Shown here piece after piece: positions 31,539-39,875 of a stretch of 43,612 bases of DNA. Origin of the DNA: Candidatus Aquabacterium excrementipullorum (GTDB taxonomy: Bacteria; Pseudomonadota; Gammaproteobacteria; Burkholderiales; Burkholderiaceae_C). Made by a program: the position numbers and the translations under genes. Below the pieces are notes generated by a model that saw nothing but the letters and a program-made list of their open reading frames with translations, did no database searches and was not told where the DNA came from. The first letter of the stretch is position 1. Every line of letters starts with the position of its first letter. The stretch spans positions 1 through 43,612 of the forward strand of contig DXIO01000111.1 of assembly GCA_019112875.1 (NCBI GenBank). Reading direction: 5' to 3'.

Positions 31539-32065
31539 TGCAGCGGCCTTTCGTACTGCGTGTCCATGTCAAGGGTGCCGCGCAGATAGCCCACCCGCTT
31601 GAAGAACTCGGCCAGGCCCTGCAAACCCAGCAGCACGAACCCCGCCGGGATCGACGCCTTGACCGGCCAGCGCAGCAGCCCGCCCGCGCTGGGCGAATGC
31701 TCGTTCTGCTGCCAGGCATCGAGCACGAAGGGCCAGGACAGGTGCACCACCACCGCGCACACGGGCAGCAGCACGAACAGCAGGCCCAGGGCATCGACCC
31801 AGGCCTTGGCCCGGGGCGAGCGGCCGCCGTAGATCACGTCCACGCGCACATGCTCATTGAGTTTGAGCAGCATCGGCGCACCGGCGAACACAGCCAGCGC
31901 GAACAGGTACCACTGCGCCTCCAGCCAGGCGTTGGAGCCGAGGTTGAAGCAGTAGCGGATCAGGGCGTTGCCGCCGCTGATCACACAGGCGGCCAGCAGC
32001 GCCCAGGCCGCCAGCATGCCCAGCCAGTGCGACACCCCATCCATCAAGCGGATGTAGGCGCGCAT
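31535..32065 (-). CDS. dctQ: TRAP transporter small permease DctQ
   Basis: A 176-residue membrane protein with four predicted spans (GMLAAWALLAACVISGGNALI, WYLFALAVFAGAPMLL, LGLLFVLLPVCAVVVHL, ASIPAGFVLLGLQGL) and the HVRVDVIYG loop typical of DctQ. It couples the receptor and the large subunit. The preceding DUF442 gene ends 1 base before its ATG and its stop overlaps dctM by 4 bases, giving a three-gene operon. Confidence 0.92.
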
Positions 32066-32066
32066 G

Positions 32067-32420
32067 TCACTCGTCGAGGGCGATGGCCTGGTGGTAGAGC
32101 TTGGTCGAACGGGCGCCGCTGCGGCAGAACATCAGCAGCGGGCGCGGCAACTCCTTCAGCAGGGCCGCGCATTTCGCGATCTCTTCGGGCGACTGGTAGC
32201 CGCCCTGCACCGGCAGGTAGGCGTACTGCAGGCCCGCGGCCTTGGCGGCGGCCTCGATGGCCTCGCTGGTGGGCTGATCAGGGCCGCCTTCCATGTCCGG
32301 GCGGTTGTTGATCACGGCCTTGAAGCCGGCCTCTGCTGCCGACGCCATGGCCTCGGCCGACAGTTGCGGGGCCGCGTAGACATCTTCAGCGATGGGCTGC
32401 AGCGAAACGGACTGGTTCAT
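32067..32420 (-). CDS. TIGR01244/DUF442 family phosphatase-like protein
   Basis: A 117-residue cytosolic protein of the DUF442 (beta-lactamase hydrolase-like) family with a phosphatase/rhodanese-type active-site loop MFCRSGARST (C99, R104). The fold resembles dual-specificity phosphatases and the family is often called a sulphur transferase; the physiological substrate is not known. It is the first gene of an operon with dctQ and dctM (1 base between genes). A role in the transport pathway is only suggested by position. Confidence 0.85.
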   Translation of the reverse strand: MNQSVSLQPIAEDVYAAPQLSAEAMASAAEAGFKAVINNRPDMEGGPDQPTSEAIEAAAKAAGLQYAYLPVQGGYQSPEEIAKCAALLKELPRPLLMFCRSGARSTKLYHQAIALDE

Positions 32421-32448
32421 GTGCGTGCTCCTCGTGCTCTTGTTCGGA

Positions 32449-32895
32449 TCAACCGGCCAGCGCGGCCTTCACGGCGGCGGACACCTGGCCCATCTCGGCC
32501 TGGCCAGCCAGGCGCTGCTTGACCACGCCCATCACCTTGCCCATGTCGCCGGGGCCCGAAGCACCCAGCTCGGCCACGATGGCCTTCACGGCAGCCAAGG
32601 TTTCCTCGGCGCTCAGGCGCTTGGGCAGGTAGGCCTCCAGCACGACGATCTCGGACTTTTCCTTGTCGGCCAGATCCTGACGGGCACCGGCCTCGTATTG
32701 CTGGGCGGCGTCCTTGCGCTGCTTGATCAGCTTGTCGACGATGGCCACGACCATGGTGTCGTCCAGCGCCACGCGCTCGTCGACTTCCTTTTGCTTCATC
32801 GCAGCCAGCAGCATGCGGATGGTGCCCAGACGCTCGGCTTCCTTGGCGCGCATGGCGGCCTTCATGTCGTCGGTGATGCGTTCTTTGAGGCTCAT
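32449..32895 (-). CDS. GatB/YqeY domain protein
   Basis: 148-residue all-helical protein matching the YqeY family, related to the tail of GatB, the amidotransferase that makes Gln-tRNA and Asn-tRNA. SLKERITDDMKAAMRAKEAERLGTIRMLLAAMKQKEVDER is the N-terminal signature. It follows rpsU 129 bases downstream with a terminator-like stem between them. Its exact function is uncertain; a link with tRNA or translation is family-level. Confidence 0.93.
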   Translation of the reverse strand: MSLKERITDDMKAAMRAKEAERLGTIRMLLAAMKQKEVDERVALDDTMVVAIVDKLIKQRKDAAQQYEAGARQDLADKEKSEIVVLEAYLPKRLSAEETLAAVKAIVAELGASGPGDMGKVMGVVKQRLAGQAEMGQVSAAVKAALAG

Positions 32896-32924
32896 GGTGT
32901 TCGTCTTCTTGAAGAATCAGGCAG

Positions 32925-32965
32925 AGAAAAAGCAAAAGCCCGCATGGGCGTCCCCGCGCGGGCTT
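32925..32965 (-). terminator. Terminator or attenuator between rpsU and yqeY
   Basis: On the minus strand AAGCCCGC pairs with GCGGGCTT (complements of 32958-32965 and 32936-32943) over a 14-base loop, followed by TTGCTTTTTCTC. It lies 60 bases after the rpsU stop, ahead of yqeY, so it would stop most rpsU transcripts while allowing partial read-through. Confidence 0.65.
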
Positions 32966-33024
32966 GTCGGCAAGTCAGCGCGCCGTGTCTGGCGCATTGT
33001 GACCGCAGAAGCGACCGATGGTGA

Positions 33025-33237
33025 TCAGTACAGCTTCTTGGGCAGCTGCATGCTGCGCACGCGCTTGTAATGACGCTTGACGGCCGCGGCCTTCTTGCGC
33101 TTGCGCTCAGCGGTGGGCTTCTCGTAGAACTCGCGGGCGCGCAGTTCGGTCAGCAGACCCAGCTTTTCGATGGTGCGCTTGAAGCGGCGCAGGGCGACGT
33201 CGAACGGCTCGTTCTCTTTGACACGGATGGTCGTCAT
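33025..33237 (-). CDS. rpsU: 30S ribosomal protein S21
   Basis: 70-residue bS21: [59 protein letters not shown], with the basic C-terminus typical of the family. ATG 33237 is chosen for the exact family N-terminus, although an in-frame extension exists to 33264. A perfect 12-base palindrome TGAATGCATTCA (33256-33267) lies just upstream of the start, and a longer hairpin further upstream. Confidence 0.96.
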
Positions 33238-33350
33238 TACAAAATCACTTTCAGATGAATGCATTCACGGGGCTGGGATCATGGCCACCAACGGCACCAC
33301 CCAAGTCGATCGCACAGGCCTCCAGGCCGGGCCGGTTTTCCCTCCCGTCT

Positions 33351-33386
33351 CCTGTTTCCGCTTCCGGTTAGGCGGAAGGAAACGGG
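33351..33386. other. Hairpin in the gap upstream of rpsU
   Basis: The 297-base gap between folK (ends 33535) and rpsU (starts 33237) holds an imperfect hairpin: CCTGTTTCCGCTTCCG against CGGAAGGAAACGGG, with a 2-base bulge and a GTTAGG loop. On the rpsU strand it would be about 115 bases before the ATG, in the leader, if the promoter is upstream of it. No other gene or clear promoter was seen in this gap. Confidence 0.4.
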
Positions 33387-33534
33387 TTTGCCCTATGGGG
33401 TGTGCACGATGTTCATCGAGCCGCGCCGCAGGTGGACTTCTTTGCAAAGCATGATCCGAAATTGAACGAATCAATGCAGCCCCACCAGCGAAGCCTTGGA
33501 TTCTACTGCGAAATTGCTGAAATTCCAACCCGGG

Positions 33535-34065
33535 TCAGGGTTTCAATTCGTTCAAACGCTCGATTCCCTGTGTTTGGGAATATGCCTCGATGGCGGAAGC
33601 CTCGGGCAAAACAGGGTTTCCGCCCTGGTTGGCGGTGTCTGGCGGCAGTTTGGACACCAGTTCCGCCAGGGGGGCCAGCACAAAGGCGCGCTGGTGCATG
33701 CGGGGGTGCGGCACGGTCAGTTCTGGGCGATTCAGCTCCAGGCCGCCGAACCACAGCAGGTCCAGGTCCAGCGTGCGGGGGGCGTTGCGGTAGGGGCGCT
33801 CGCGGTTGTGTGCGCGCTCGATGCTTTGCAGGACACCCAGCAGCTCAAGCGGCCCCAGCGAGGTCCGCACGGCCACGACTGCATTGAGAAAATCAGGGCC
33901 CGTCGCGTCCACCGGCTTGGTGCGGTAGAGCGAGGACACCCCTTCGACCTCGGTAGACGGCACAGCCGCCAACCGGGCCAGCACATCCCGGAAAGTGGCG
34001 GGCACATCGCCCAGGTTGCCTCCCAGTCCGACGTATGCCCGGAAGCTGGGAAGGCCCATGCTCAT
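33535..34065 (-). CDS. folK: 2-amino-4-hydroxy-6-hydroxymethyldihydropteridine diphosphokinase
   Basis: HPPK transfers pyrophosphate from ATP to hydroxymethyl-dihydropterin in folate synthesis. The 176-residue product has YVGLGGNLGD (11-20) and the HPPK signature RNAPRTLDLDLLWFGG, with the Mg-binding D100 and D102. ATG 34065 overlaps the pcnB stop (ATGA). The C-terminal 20 residues beyond LAELVSKLPPD are variable. Last gene of the perM-hda-HAD-pcnB-folK series. Confidence 0.96.
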   Translation of the reverse strand: MSMGLPSFRAYVGLGGNLGDVPATFRDVLARLAAVPSTEVEGVSSLYRTKPVDATGPDFLNAVVAVRTSLGPLELLGVLQSIERAHNRERPYRNAPRTLDLDLLWFGGLELNRPELTVPHPRMHQRAFVLAPLAELVSKLPPDTANQGGNPVLPEASAIEAYSQTQGIERLNELKP

Positions 34066-35612
34066 TCCCCGGCTGCCTCGCTGCGGCCACCGCCCTCACC
34101 TGCCGGCTTGCGGCGACGACGGCGGCGCTTCTTGGTGGGGGCATCGCCCGCGGGGCCGGCATCACCGCCCTCGGCGGATTGACTGCCACGGCTCTGGCGC
34201 TTGGCGATTTCCTGCTCGCGGGCCACGTCCATCAGGTGACGGCGCTCGTGGTTGTCGCCCAGCGAGAACGATTCCCACCAGTCGGCCAACTCGGCGTCCA
34301 CCTCGCCCACCTGGGCACGCAGGCGCAGGAAGTCGAAACCGGCGCGGAAACGGGGCTGCTCGACCAGCGACAGCGGCCCGCTGCCGATGCGGCGCTCGAA
34401 GCGCGGCTGCATGGTCCAGATCTCGCGCATGTCGGCGGCCAGCTTGCCGCGGCCGGAGATGTCGCCGATGCGGGCGTCGAACACGGCGTCGGTGGCCTGC
34501 TGCAGGGCCGGGAAGTTGTGCTCGCCCTGGGCCAGGTTGCGCTTCCACTGGGCCAGCACGTCGTGCCACAGCAGGCAGGCCAGCAGGAAGCTGGGCGCCA
34601 CGGGCTTGTCTTCGCCCACGCGGCGGTCGGTGTCGGCCAGGGCCAGGTCGATGAAGCGGGCGCGGTCAGCGTGCTGCTGGCGCGAGCTGTCGAACACCGC
34701 ATCGAGCACCGGAAAGATGCCGCGGTCAAGGCCCTGCTTGCGCAGCTCGTCGAGCGAGGCGCGGGCGTGGCCGGTCTGCAGCAGCTTGATCATCTCGTCG
34801 AACAGACGGGATTGCGGCACGTTGCTCAGCAGCTGGGCCATGGCCTGCAGCGGCTCGCGGGTCTTGGGCTCGATCTCGAAGCCTAGCTTGGCCGCGAAGC
34901 GCACCACGCGGATGATGCGCACCGGGTCTTCGCGGTAGCGCACGTCGGGCACGCCAATCATGCGCAGCAGGCGCTTCTTGGCATCCTTGATGCCACCGTG
35001 GTAGTCCACCACCACGCCCGTGCTCGGGTCGTAGTACATGGCGTTGATGGTGAAGTCGCGGCGGGCGGCGTCCTGGTCCTGCGGGCCCCAGACGTTGTCG
35101 CGCAGCACGCGGCCGCTGGCGTCCACCACGTGGGACTTGTCGGCCAGTTCCTTCTTGGAGGTCTTCTCGTTGCCGGCGACCTGCTCGGCCTCGGTGGCAT
35201 CGAGGTAGGCGCGGAAGGTGGAGACCTCGATCACCTCATGCTCGCGCCCACGGCCGTACACCACGTGCACGATGCGGAACCGGCGGCCGATGATGAAGGC
35301 GCGGCGGAACAGGCCCTTGACCTGCTCGGGCGTGGCGTTGGTGGCCACGTCGAAATCCTTGGGGCGCAGGCCCAGCAGCAGGTCGCGCACGGCGCCACCG
35401 ACGATGTAGGCCTCGTAGCCGGCGTCCTGCAGGGTCTTGACGACCTTGATGGCGCGGTCGTCGACCAGGTTGGCGTCGATGCCGTGCTCGCTCTGGGGCA
35501 CCTCGACGCGCTTGCCGGTCGGGATGCGCGGCTTCGCGCCCGACTTGCCGGACGACGCGCGCGGCTTGGCAGGCGCCTTGCGCAGGATTTTGTCAATCAG
35601 ACTCTTGATCAT
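34062..35612 (-). CDS. pcnB: Poly(A) polymerase I
   Basis: PcnB adds poly(A) tails to RNA 3' ends, promoting decay. The 516-residue product has a basic N-terminal stretch (20-40), the nucleotidyltransferase head with GGAVRDLLLGLRPKDFDVAT (GGAVRD 72-77, DFD 86-88), the RRDFTINAMYYD motif, an RNA-binding body, and a C-terminal basic tail (KKRRRRRRKPAGEGGG). This distinguishes it from CCA-adding enzyme. ATG 35612 is chosen. It overlaps the upstream HAD gene and the downstream folK by 4 bases each. Confidence 0.95.
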   Translation of the reverse strand: MIKSLIDKILRKAPAKPRASSGKSGAKPRIPTGKRVEVPQSEHGIDANLVDDRAIKVVKTLQDAGYEAYIVGGAVRDLLLGLRPKDFDVATNATPEQVKGLFRRAFIIGRRFRIVHVVYGRGREHEVIEVSTFRAYLDATEAEQVAGNEKTSKKELADKSHVVDASGRVLRDNVWGPQDQDAARRDFTINAMYYDPSTGVVVDYHGGIKDAKKRLLRMIGVPDVRYREDPVRIIRVVRFAAKLGFEIEPKTREPLQAMAQLLSNVPQSRLFDEMIKLLQTGHARASLDELRKQGLDRGIFPVLDAVFDSSRQQHADRARFIDLALADTDRRVGEDKPVAPSFLLACLLWHDVLAQWKRNLAQGEHNFPALQQATDAVFDARIGDISGRGKLAADMREIWTMQPRFERRIGSGPLSLVEQPRFRAGFDFLRLRAQVGEVDAELADWWESFSLGDNHERRHLMDVAREQEIAKRQSRGSQSAEGGDAGPAGDAPTKKRRRRRRKPAGEGGGRSEAAGE

Positions 35613-36277
35613 GAAAAAAGATACAACAGGCGCCAACCACGCGTTTTGGCCTCGGCTTCCAGCGCGGGGCTCGGGTTGGTGGCCACCGGGTCCGTGGCCC
35701 GGTACAGCAGGGGCAGGTCGTTCGGCGAATCGCTGTAGAAGCTGACGCGTTCGAAATCATCGAACGACAGGCCGCGTTGCGCGAGCCAGTCGTCCACCCG
35801 CGTGATTTTGCCTTCTCTGAAGGACGGCACGCCATCAATTTCACCGGTGACCCTGCCCTGGGCGTCGCGAACGAGCTTCACGGCGATCAGATCCGGCACG
35901 CCGAAGGCCTCGGCGATGGGCTGGGTGACGAACTCGTTGGTGGCCGTGACGATGGCCACCAGATCGCCCTTGGCCTGGTGCTGGCGGACCAGTTCCAGGG
36001 CCTGGGGCTGCAGCGCCGGACGGATCACATCGTCCATGAAACGGTCCTGCAGGGCGCGCTGTTCCTCGGGATCGAGGTCGCGCCACACGCTGGTGGTGAA
36101 GGCGATGTAATCGTCCAGCACCAGGGTGCCGTCGACGTACTGCTGATAGAAGGCATCGTTGCGGGCACGGTGCGTCACCGGGTCGGCCAGCCCGACGCGG
36201 ATGAGGAACTCGCCGAACTCGTGGTCGGAGTCCAGCGGCAGCAAAGTGTGGTCCAGATCAAACAGACAGAGGTTCAT
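35609..36277 (-). CDS. HAD-IB family hydrolase (SerB-like phosphatase)
   Basis: A 222-residue haloacid-dehalogenase superfamily enzyme. Motif I FDLDHTLL (D7, D9), motif II IVTATNEF, the motif III Lys in the REGKITRVDD segment, and motif IV FYSDSPNDLPLL are visible, with a subclass-I helical cap between about 20 and 95. The group is annotated as SerB-like or HAD-IB; the substrate in this context is not known. Both ends overlap neighbouring genes by 4 bases. Confidence 0.9.
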   Translation of the reverse strand: MNLCLFDLDHTLLPLDSDHEFGEFLIRVGLADPVTHRARNDAFYQQYVDGTLVLDDYIAFTTSVWRDLDPEEQRALQDRFMDDVIRPALQPQALELVRQHQAKGDLVAIVTATNEFVTQPIAEAFGVPDLIAVKLVRDAQGRVTGEIDGVPSFREGKITRVDDWLAQRGLSFDDFERVSFYSDSPNDLPLLYRATDPVATNPSPALEAEAKTRGWRLLYLFS

Positions 36278-37056
36278 TCGGTCTCCTGCGCCAGCATTTG
36301 CTTGAGCAAGGGCACGGTCACGAGCCGTTGCTCCGCCAGCGCGAAGCGGTCCAGCCGCTCCAGCAGATTCATCAAAAAGGTCAGGTCACGGCTGAAATGC
36401 GTGAGCAGGTAGGGCAACACGCCCTCGGCCAGGCGCACGCCGCGGCGCTGGGCTTCCTGGGTCAGCACGGCCTTGGCGCCCTCCTCGCCCAGGGGCTGGA
36501 CGCCGAAGATCAGGCCCCAGCCCAGGCGGGTGCGCAGGTCGTCGCGCACGGGCAGGTCCACCGGCGGCATGCGGCCAGCGGCCACGATGGCCATGCCGGG
36601 CGCCACGCCCTGTTCAGCCGACGCTTTCTGTTGCGCCAGCACGGCGGCGTTCTCGATGAACAGGTTGAAGGCCCAGTGCTGCTGGGTGCTGTCCAGGGAC
36701 TCGCAATCGTCCATCAATACCAGGGTGGAGGCGGCCGCATTCGCGACCTCCCACGACTGGAAGCCTTGCCGGCCCAGCCACAGCACGTGCCAGCCCTGGG
36801 CCAGGGCCTGCTGGGCCAGGCCCCGCAGCAGGTGCGTCTTGCCGGTACCGGCGGGCCCCCACAGGTAGGCCGGCGCACCAGGTTGCGCGCTGTCGGGCCA
36901 GGCGTGCAGCCAGGCCAGCAGCTCTTCGTTGCCCTCGGGCACGAACTGGTCCAGGCCCGTGGGCGCCATGGGCTCCAGGTCCAGCGCCAGTTGGCGCATC
37001 ACGGGGGCCATGGGGGGCGGCGACAGCATGTCGGGCAGATCCGCGAGCAGGCTCAC
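36274..37056 (-). CDS. hda: DnaA regulatory inactivator Hda
   Basis: Hda binds the sliding clamp and stimulates ATP hydrolysis by DnaA after initiation. The 260-residue AAA+ protein has a clamp-binding-like motif QLALDL (22-27), Walker A GPAGTGKTHLL, Walker B LVLMDDCESL and Arg-rich sensor regions (RDDLRTRLGWGLIF). Start is GTG 37056, overlapping the perM stop as GTGA; ATGs at codons 10, 16 and 20 are alternatives, and the family-like text begins at MRQLALDL. Confidence 0.93.
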   Translation of the reverse strand: MSLLADLPDMLSPPPMAPVMRQLALDLEPMAPTGLDQFVPEGNEELLAWLHAWPDSAQPGAPAYLWGPAGTGKTHLLRGLAQQALAQGWHVLWLGRQGFQSWEVANAAASTLVLMDDCESLDSTQQHWAFNLFIENAAVLAQQKASAEQGVAPGMAIVAAGRMPPVDLPVRDDLRTRLGWGLIFGVQPLGEEGAKAVLTQEAQRRGVRLAEGVLPYLLTHFSRDLTFLMNLLERLDRFALAEQRLVTVPLLKQMLAQETE

Positions 37057-38264
37057 ACACGCGCTCCGGGGGCGGCGGGCGGCTGCGTGGCCGACAGCGG
37101 GGCTGCATCGGCCAAGGCCGCAGCCGCTTCAGGCTCCGGCTCGGCCGGCACTCGGAACAGGTGGCTGCCACGGTACATGGCGATCGCGCGCCGCAGCACC
37201 ACCATCAGCAAGGCGCTCACCGGCAGGGCCATCAAGATGCCAACGAAGCCCATCCACTGGCCGAACAGCATCAGCACGAAGATGACGCCGGCGGGGTGCA
37301 GACCGATGCGCTCACCCACCAGGCGCGGCGTGAGGAACAGGCTCTCGACGAACTGCCCGATGCCATAGACCACGGCCACGGCCACCAGCGGCCACCACAA
37401 GGTGGCGGAGCCAGGCTCAGCCGCGAACTGCAACAGGCCGGACAGGATGGCCAGCACCAGGCCCAGGCCGAAGCCCAGGTAGGGAATGAACACCGCCAGA
37501 CCGGTGAACACACCAATGGGCAATGCCAGGTTGAAGCCGAACAGCATCAGGCCGATGCTGTAGAACGCCGCCAGGATCAGCATCACCAGGATCTGGCCGC
37601 GCAGATAACCGCCCAGCATCTCGTCGGCTTCGGCCAGGAAATCGTCCATGCCGGGCCGCCAGCGAGGGGGCACCATGGCGCGGGCCCGGCTCATCAGCGA
37701 GGCCCAATCCAGCAGCCAATAGAAAGCCAGCACCGGCACCAGCACCGCCAGGCCAGACAAGGTGAGCAGCAGGCTGCCGCCAACGCGAAGGGAACTGACC
37801 AAGGTGCCCGCCCAGCGCTCGCCATGGGTGTTGAACTGCTTGACAAACCAGGGGCGCAGGTCGCTCAGTTCCTGAGGGACGCGCACGCCCATCTGGTCCA
37901 GCCAGGGCACCAGGGTGTGCCACAGGCGGCCGGCGATTTCGGGCAACTGCTCTTTCAGCATGGGTGCCAGATCGACCACGATGGGCACCAGCAGCAGCAC
38001 CAGGAACAGGCCCAGCAGCACGGCAGCCAGCAGGCACAGGCTGACCGACAGCACCCGTGGCAGGCCACGCCGCGTGAGCGCCGACACCCCTGGCTCCAGC
38101 ACATAGGCCAGGGCCAGGCTCAGCACGAAGGGCGCCAGGATGACGGCATGCAACCACAGGAGCAGCCCTACCACCACCGCGAGTGCGGCCATGCCCAGCC
38201 AGCGGGGCCAGGATGAAGAGGGATAAGTTGCTTGCGCTTGGGGTGACGATGGCATGGAGGGCAT
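37053..38264 (-). CDS. AI-2E family transporter (PerM-like permease)
   Basis: A 403-residue inner-membrane protein with about eight hydrophobic segments: LGMAALAVVVGLLLWLHAVILAPFVLSLALAYVL at the N-terminus, LLLTLSGLAVLVPVLAFYWLLD in the middle and several more up to LLMVVLRRAIAMY, then a hydrophilic Ala/Glu/Pro-rich tail of about 40 residues. The family includes the AI-2 exporter TqsA, but most members have other or unknown substrates. In Burkholderiales it normally leads the hda operon. The next gene overlaps by 4 bases. ATG 38264 is used; ATG 38255 is possible. Confidence 0.9.
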   Translation of the reverse strand: MPSMPSSPQAQATYPSSSWPRWLGMAALAVVVGLLLWLHAVILAPFVLSLALAYVLEPGVSALTRRGLPRVLSVSLCLLAAVLLGLFLVLLLVPIVVDLAPMLKEQLPEIAGRLWHTLVPWLDQMGVRVPQELSDLRPWFVKQFNTHGERWAGTLVSSLRVGGSLLLTLSGLAVLVPVLAFYWLLDWASLMSRARAMVPPRWRPGMDDFLAEADEMLGGYLRGQILVMLILAAFYSIGLMLFGFNLALPIGVFTGLAVFIPYLGFGLGLVLAILSGLLQFAAEPGSATLWWPLVAVAVVYGIGQFVESLFLTPRLVGERIGLHPAGVIFVLMLFGQWMGFVGILMALPVSALLMVVLRRAIAMYRGSHLFRVPAEPEPEAAAALADAAPLSATQPPAAPGARV

Positions 38265-38306
38265 TCTATCGAGCCCTTCGACCGCTCCTCACCCACTCAC
38301 GCCACA

Positions 38307-39035
38307 TCACCGGCCGCAGTTCGGGCTGTCGTACACCGAGCGGCGGGCGGTTTCGATGTCCTTCTCGAACTTGGCCTGGTTGCGCTGGGATTCCGGCTGG
38401 GCCTGGTATTCGGCCACGATGGCTGCCTGGCGGCGCAGGAATTCGGTGCGGCATTCGGCATCACGCAGGGCCTGCTCGTTGTCCAGCTTGGGCGCGAGGC
38501 CCTCCAGCTTGGTCTTGCAGGCTTCCATCTTCTGGGTCCGCGCGGCTTCGTCAGGCTCCAGGTCGGTCAGCAGCACGCCGCAGATCAGCAACGATTCGCC
38601 CATGGTCATCTCCATGTTGGCGATGCGGTCGGGCAGTTGGTCCAGCAACTGCTGCGCCAGGGCATGGCGCTCGGCCGTCTTGGACGAATCCTGCAGGGCC
38701 TGCCATTGCTCGAAGCCACGCTGGTAGCGCAAGAAGGCAGTGATGCGCTTGAGTTCCTTGACACCGTCGGGCTTGTTGCCCACGGCTTCCTTCAGGGAAC
38801 TCCACTCCTGGGGCGTGAAATCGTTCGGGCGGCCATCAGGGGCTTCGCTGACGGGGGCCGCCAGGTTGACGACAGGGCCGGGCCCCGGCGCCGAAGCGGC
38901 CTCGGCCGTGGCCACCGTCTCGGCAGCCCGGTTAGAGCCAAACCACCACCAAGCCGCGGTGGCGCTGCCCAGCACCGCCACACCGGCCACGAGCCAGACC
39001 CAGCGGGAACCAGACGAACGGTCGTACGAAATCAT
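38307..39035 (-). CDS. Hypothetical membrane-anchored protein, 242 residues
   Basis: Not recognised as a named family. ATG 39035 is chosen; the longer frame to 39092 begins with a poor, low-complexity extension. One N-terminal span (WVWLVAGVAVLGSATAAWWWF, about 12-32) is followed by an Ala/Pro linker and an ~180-residue charged, mostly helical region with four cysteines (LLICGVL, MEACKTK, AECRTEF, SPNCGR), which could form disulphides if periplasmic, as the topology predicts. No lipase-chaperone or other motif could be assigned. It lies 42 bases upstream of perM on the same strand and is divergent from plsY. Confidence 0.75.
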   Translation of the reverse strand: MISYDRSSGSRWVWLVAGVAVLGSATAAWWWFGSNRAAETVATAEAASAPGPGPVVNLAAPVSEAPDGRPNDFTPQEWSSLKEAVGNKPDGVKELKRITAFLRYQRGFEQWQALQDSSKTAERHALAQQLLDQLPDRIANMEMTMGESLLICGVLLTDLEPDEAARTQKMEACKTKLEGLAPKLDNEQALRDAECRTEFLRRQAAIVAEYQAQPESQRNQAKFEKDIETARRSVYDSPNCGR

Positions 39036-39226
39036 CGTGTGTCTCTCACATTGCGATGCGGCGTATTGTCGGGCAGGGGCATGGGGAGGCACGCTGGGGC
39101 TTTACCCGAGGAACTCGGTCGGCGTCAGATGCCTCACACCGGGCAGGAAAGCTGCGCGGCCGGAGGCGTCACGCCCGTGCCCTACACTTGCGCCCCAGCT
39201 TCCCCGCACGTTTTTTCTGCCGCACC

Positions 39227-39862
39227 ATGGATTCGCTCGCACCCGCCTCTCCCCTGACCGCAGCCCTCGGCGCCGTGATCGGCTACCTGATCGGGTCACT
39301 GTCGTTCGCGGTGATCGTGAGCCGCCTGTTCGGGCTGGCCGATCCGCGCAGCTACGGTTCGGGCAACCCCGGGGCGACCAATGTGCTGCGCTCCGGCAAC
39401 AAGGGCGCCGCGGTGCTGACGCTGGTGTTCGATGCCCTGAAGGCCTACCTGCCCGTGCTGGCCGCCAGGCAGTGGGGTTTCGATGACCTCACGGTGACGC
39501 TGGTAGGCCTGGGCGCCTTCCTGGGGCACCTGTGGCCCGTTTTCTTCAAGTTCGAGGGCGGCAAGGGCGTGGCCACGGCGGCCGGTGCCCTGCTCGCGTT
39601 CGACCCGGCCATGGGTGGGCTGGTGCTGCTGGCCTGGTTGGCCGTGGCCGCCATCACGCGCTATTCGTCGCTGGCCGCGCTGTGCGCCGCCATCGCCGCA
39701 CCGCTGATCCAGTGGGCCTTCCACGGCCTGCAGCCGCAGACCTGGGGTGTGCTGGTGATGAGCCTGCTGCTGATCTGGCGCCACGAGGCCAACATCCGCA
39801 AGCTGCTGGCCGGCCAGGAAAGCAAGATCGGCCAGAAGTCGGCACCGCCGCCGTCGGCCTGA
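39227..39862 (+). CDS. plsY: Glycerol-3-phosphate acyltransferase PlsY
   Basis: PlsY uses acyl-phosphate from PlsX to acylate glycerol-3-phosphate. The 211-residue integral membrane protein has five or so spans and the loop motifs GSGNPGATNVLR (near 45) and FEGGKGVAT (near 105), both hallmarks of the active site. ATG 39227 is chosen, though no clear ribosome site precedes it. The 191-base gap before it, divergent from the unknown gene, shows no other gene. The glutaredoxin gene follows 13 bases downstream. Confidence 0.95.
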   Translation: MDSLAPASPLTAALGAVIGYLIGSLSFAVIVSRLFGLADPRSYGSGNPGATNVLRSGNKGAAVLTLVFDALKAYLPVLAARQWGFDDLTVTLVGLGAFLGHLWPVFFKFEGGKGVATAAGALLAFDPAMGGLVLLAWLAVAAITRYSSLAALCAAIAAPLIQWAFHGLQPQTWGVLVMSLLLIWRHEANIRKLLAGQESKIGQKSAPPPSA

Positions 39863-39875
39863 CAGCATCGCAGCC

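Noticed and set aside
33265..33528. 87-codon frame on the minus strand in the gap upstream of rpsU
   Set aside because: Atypical composition (Arg/Pro-rich), no ribosome site seen, and it contains the hairpin; treated as non-coding.
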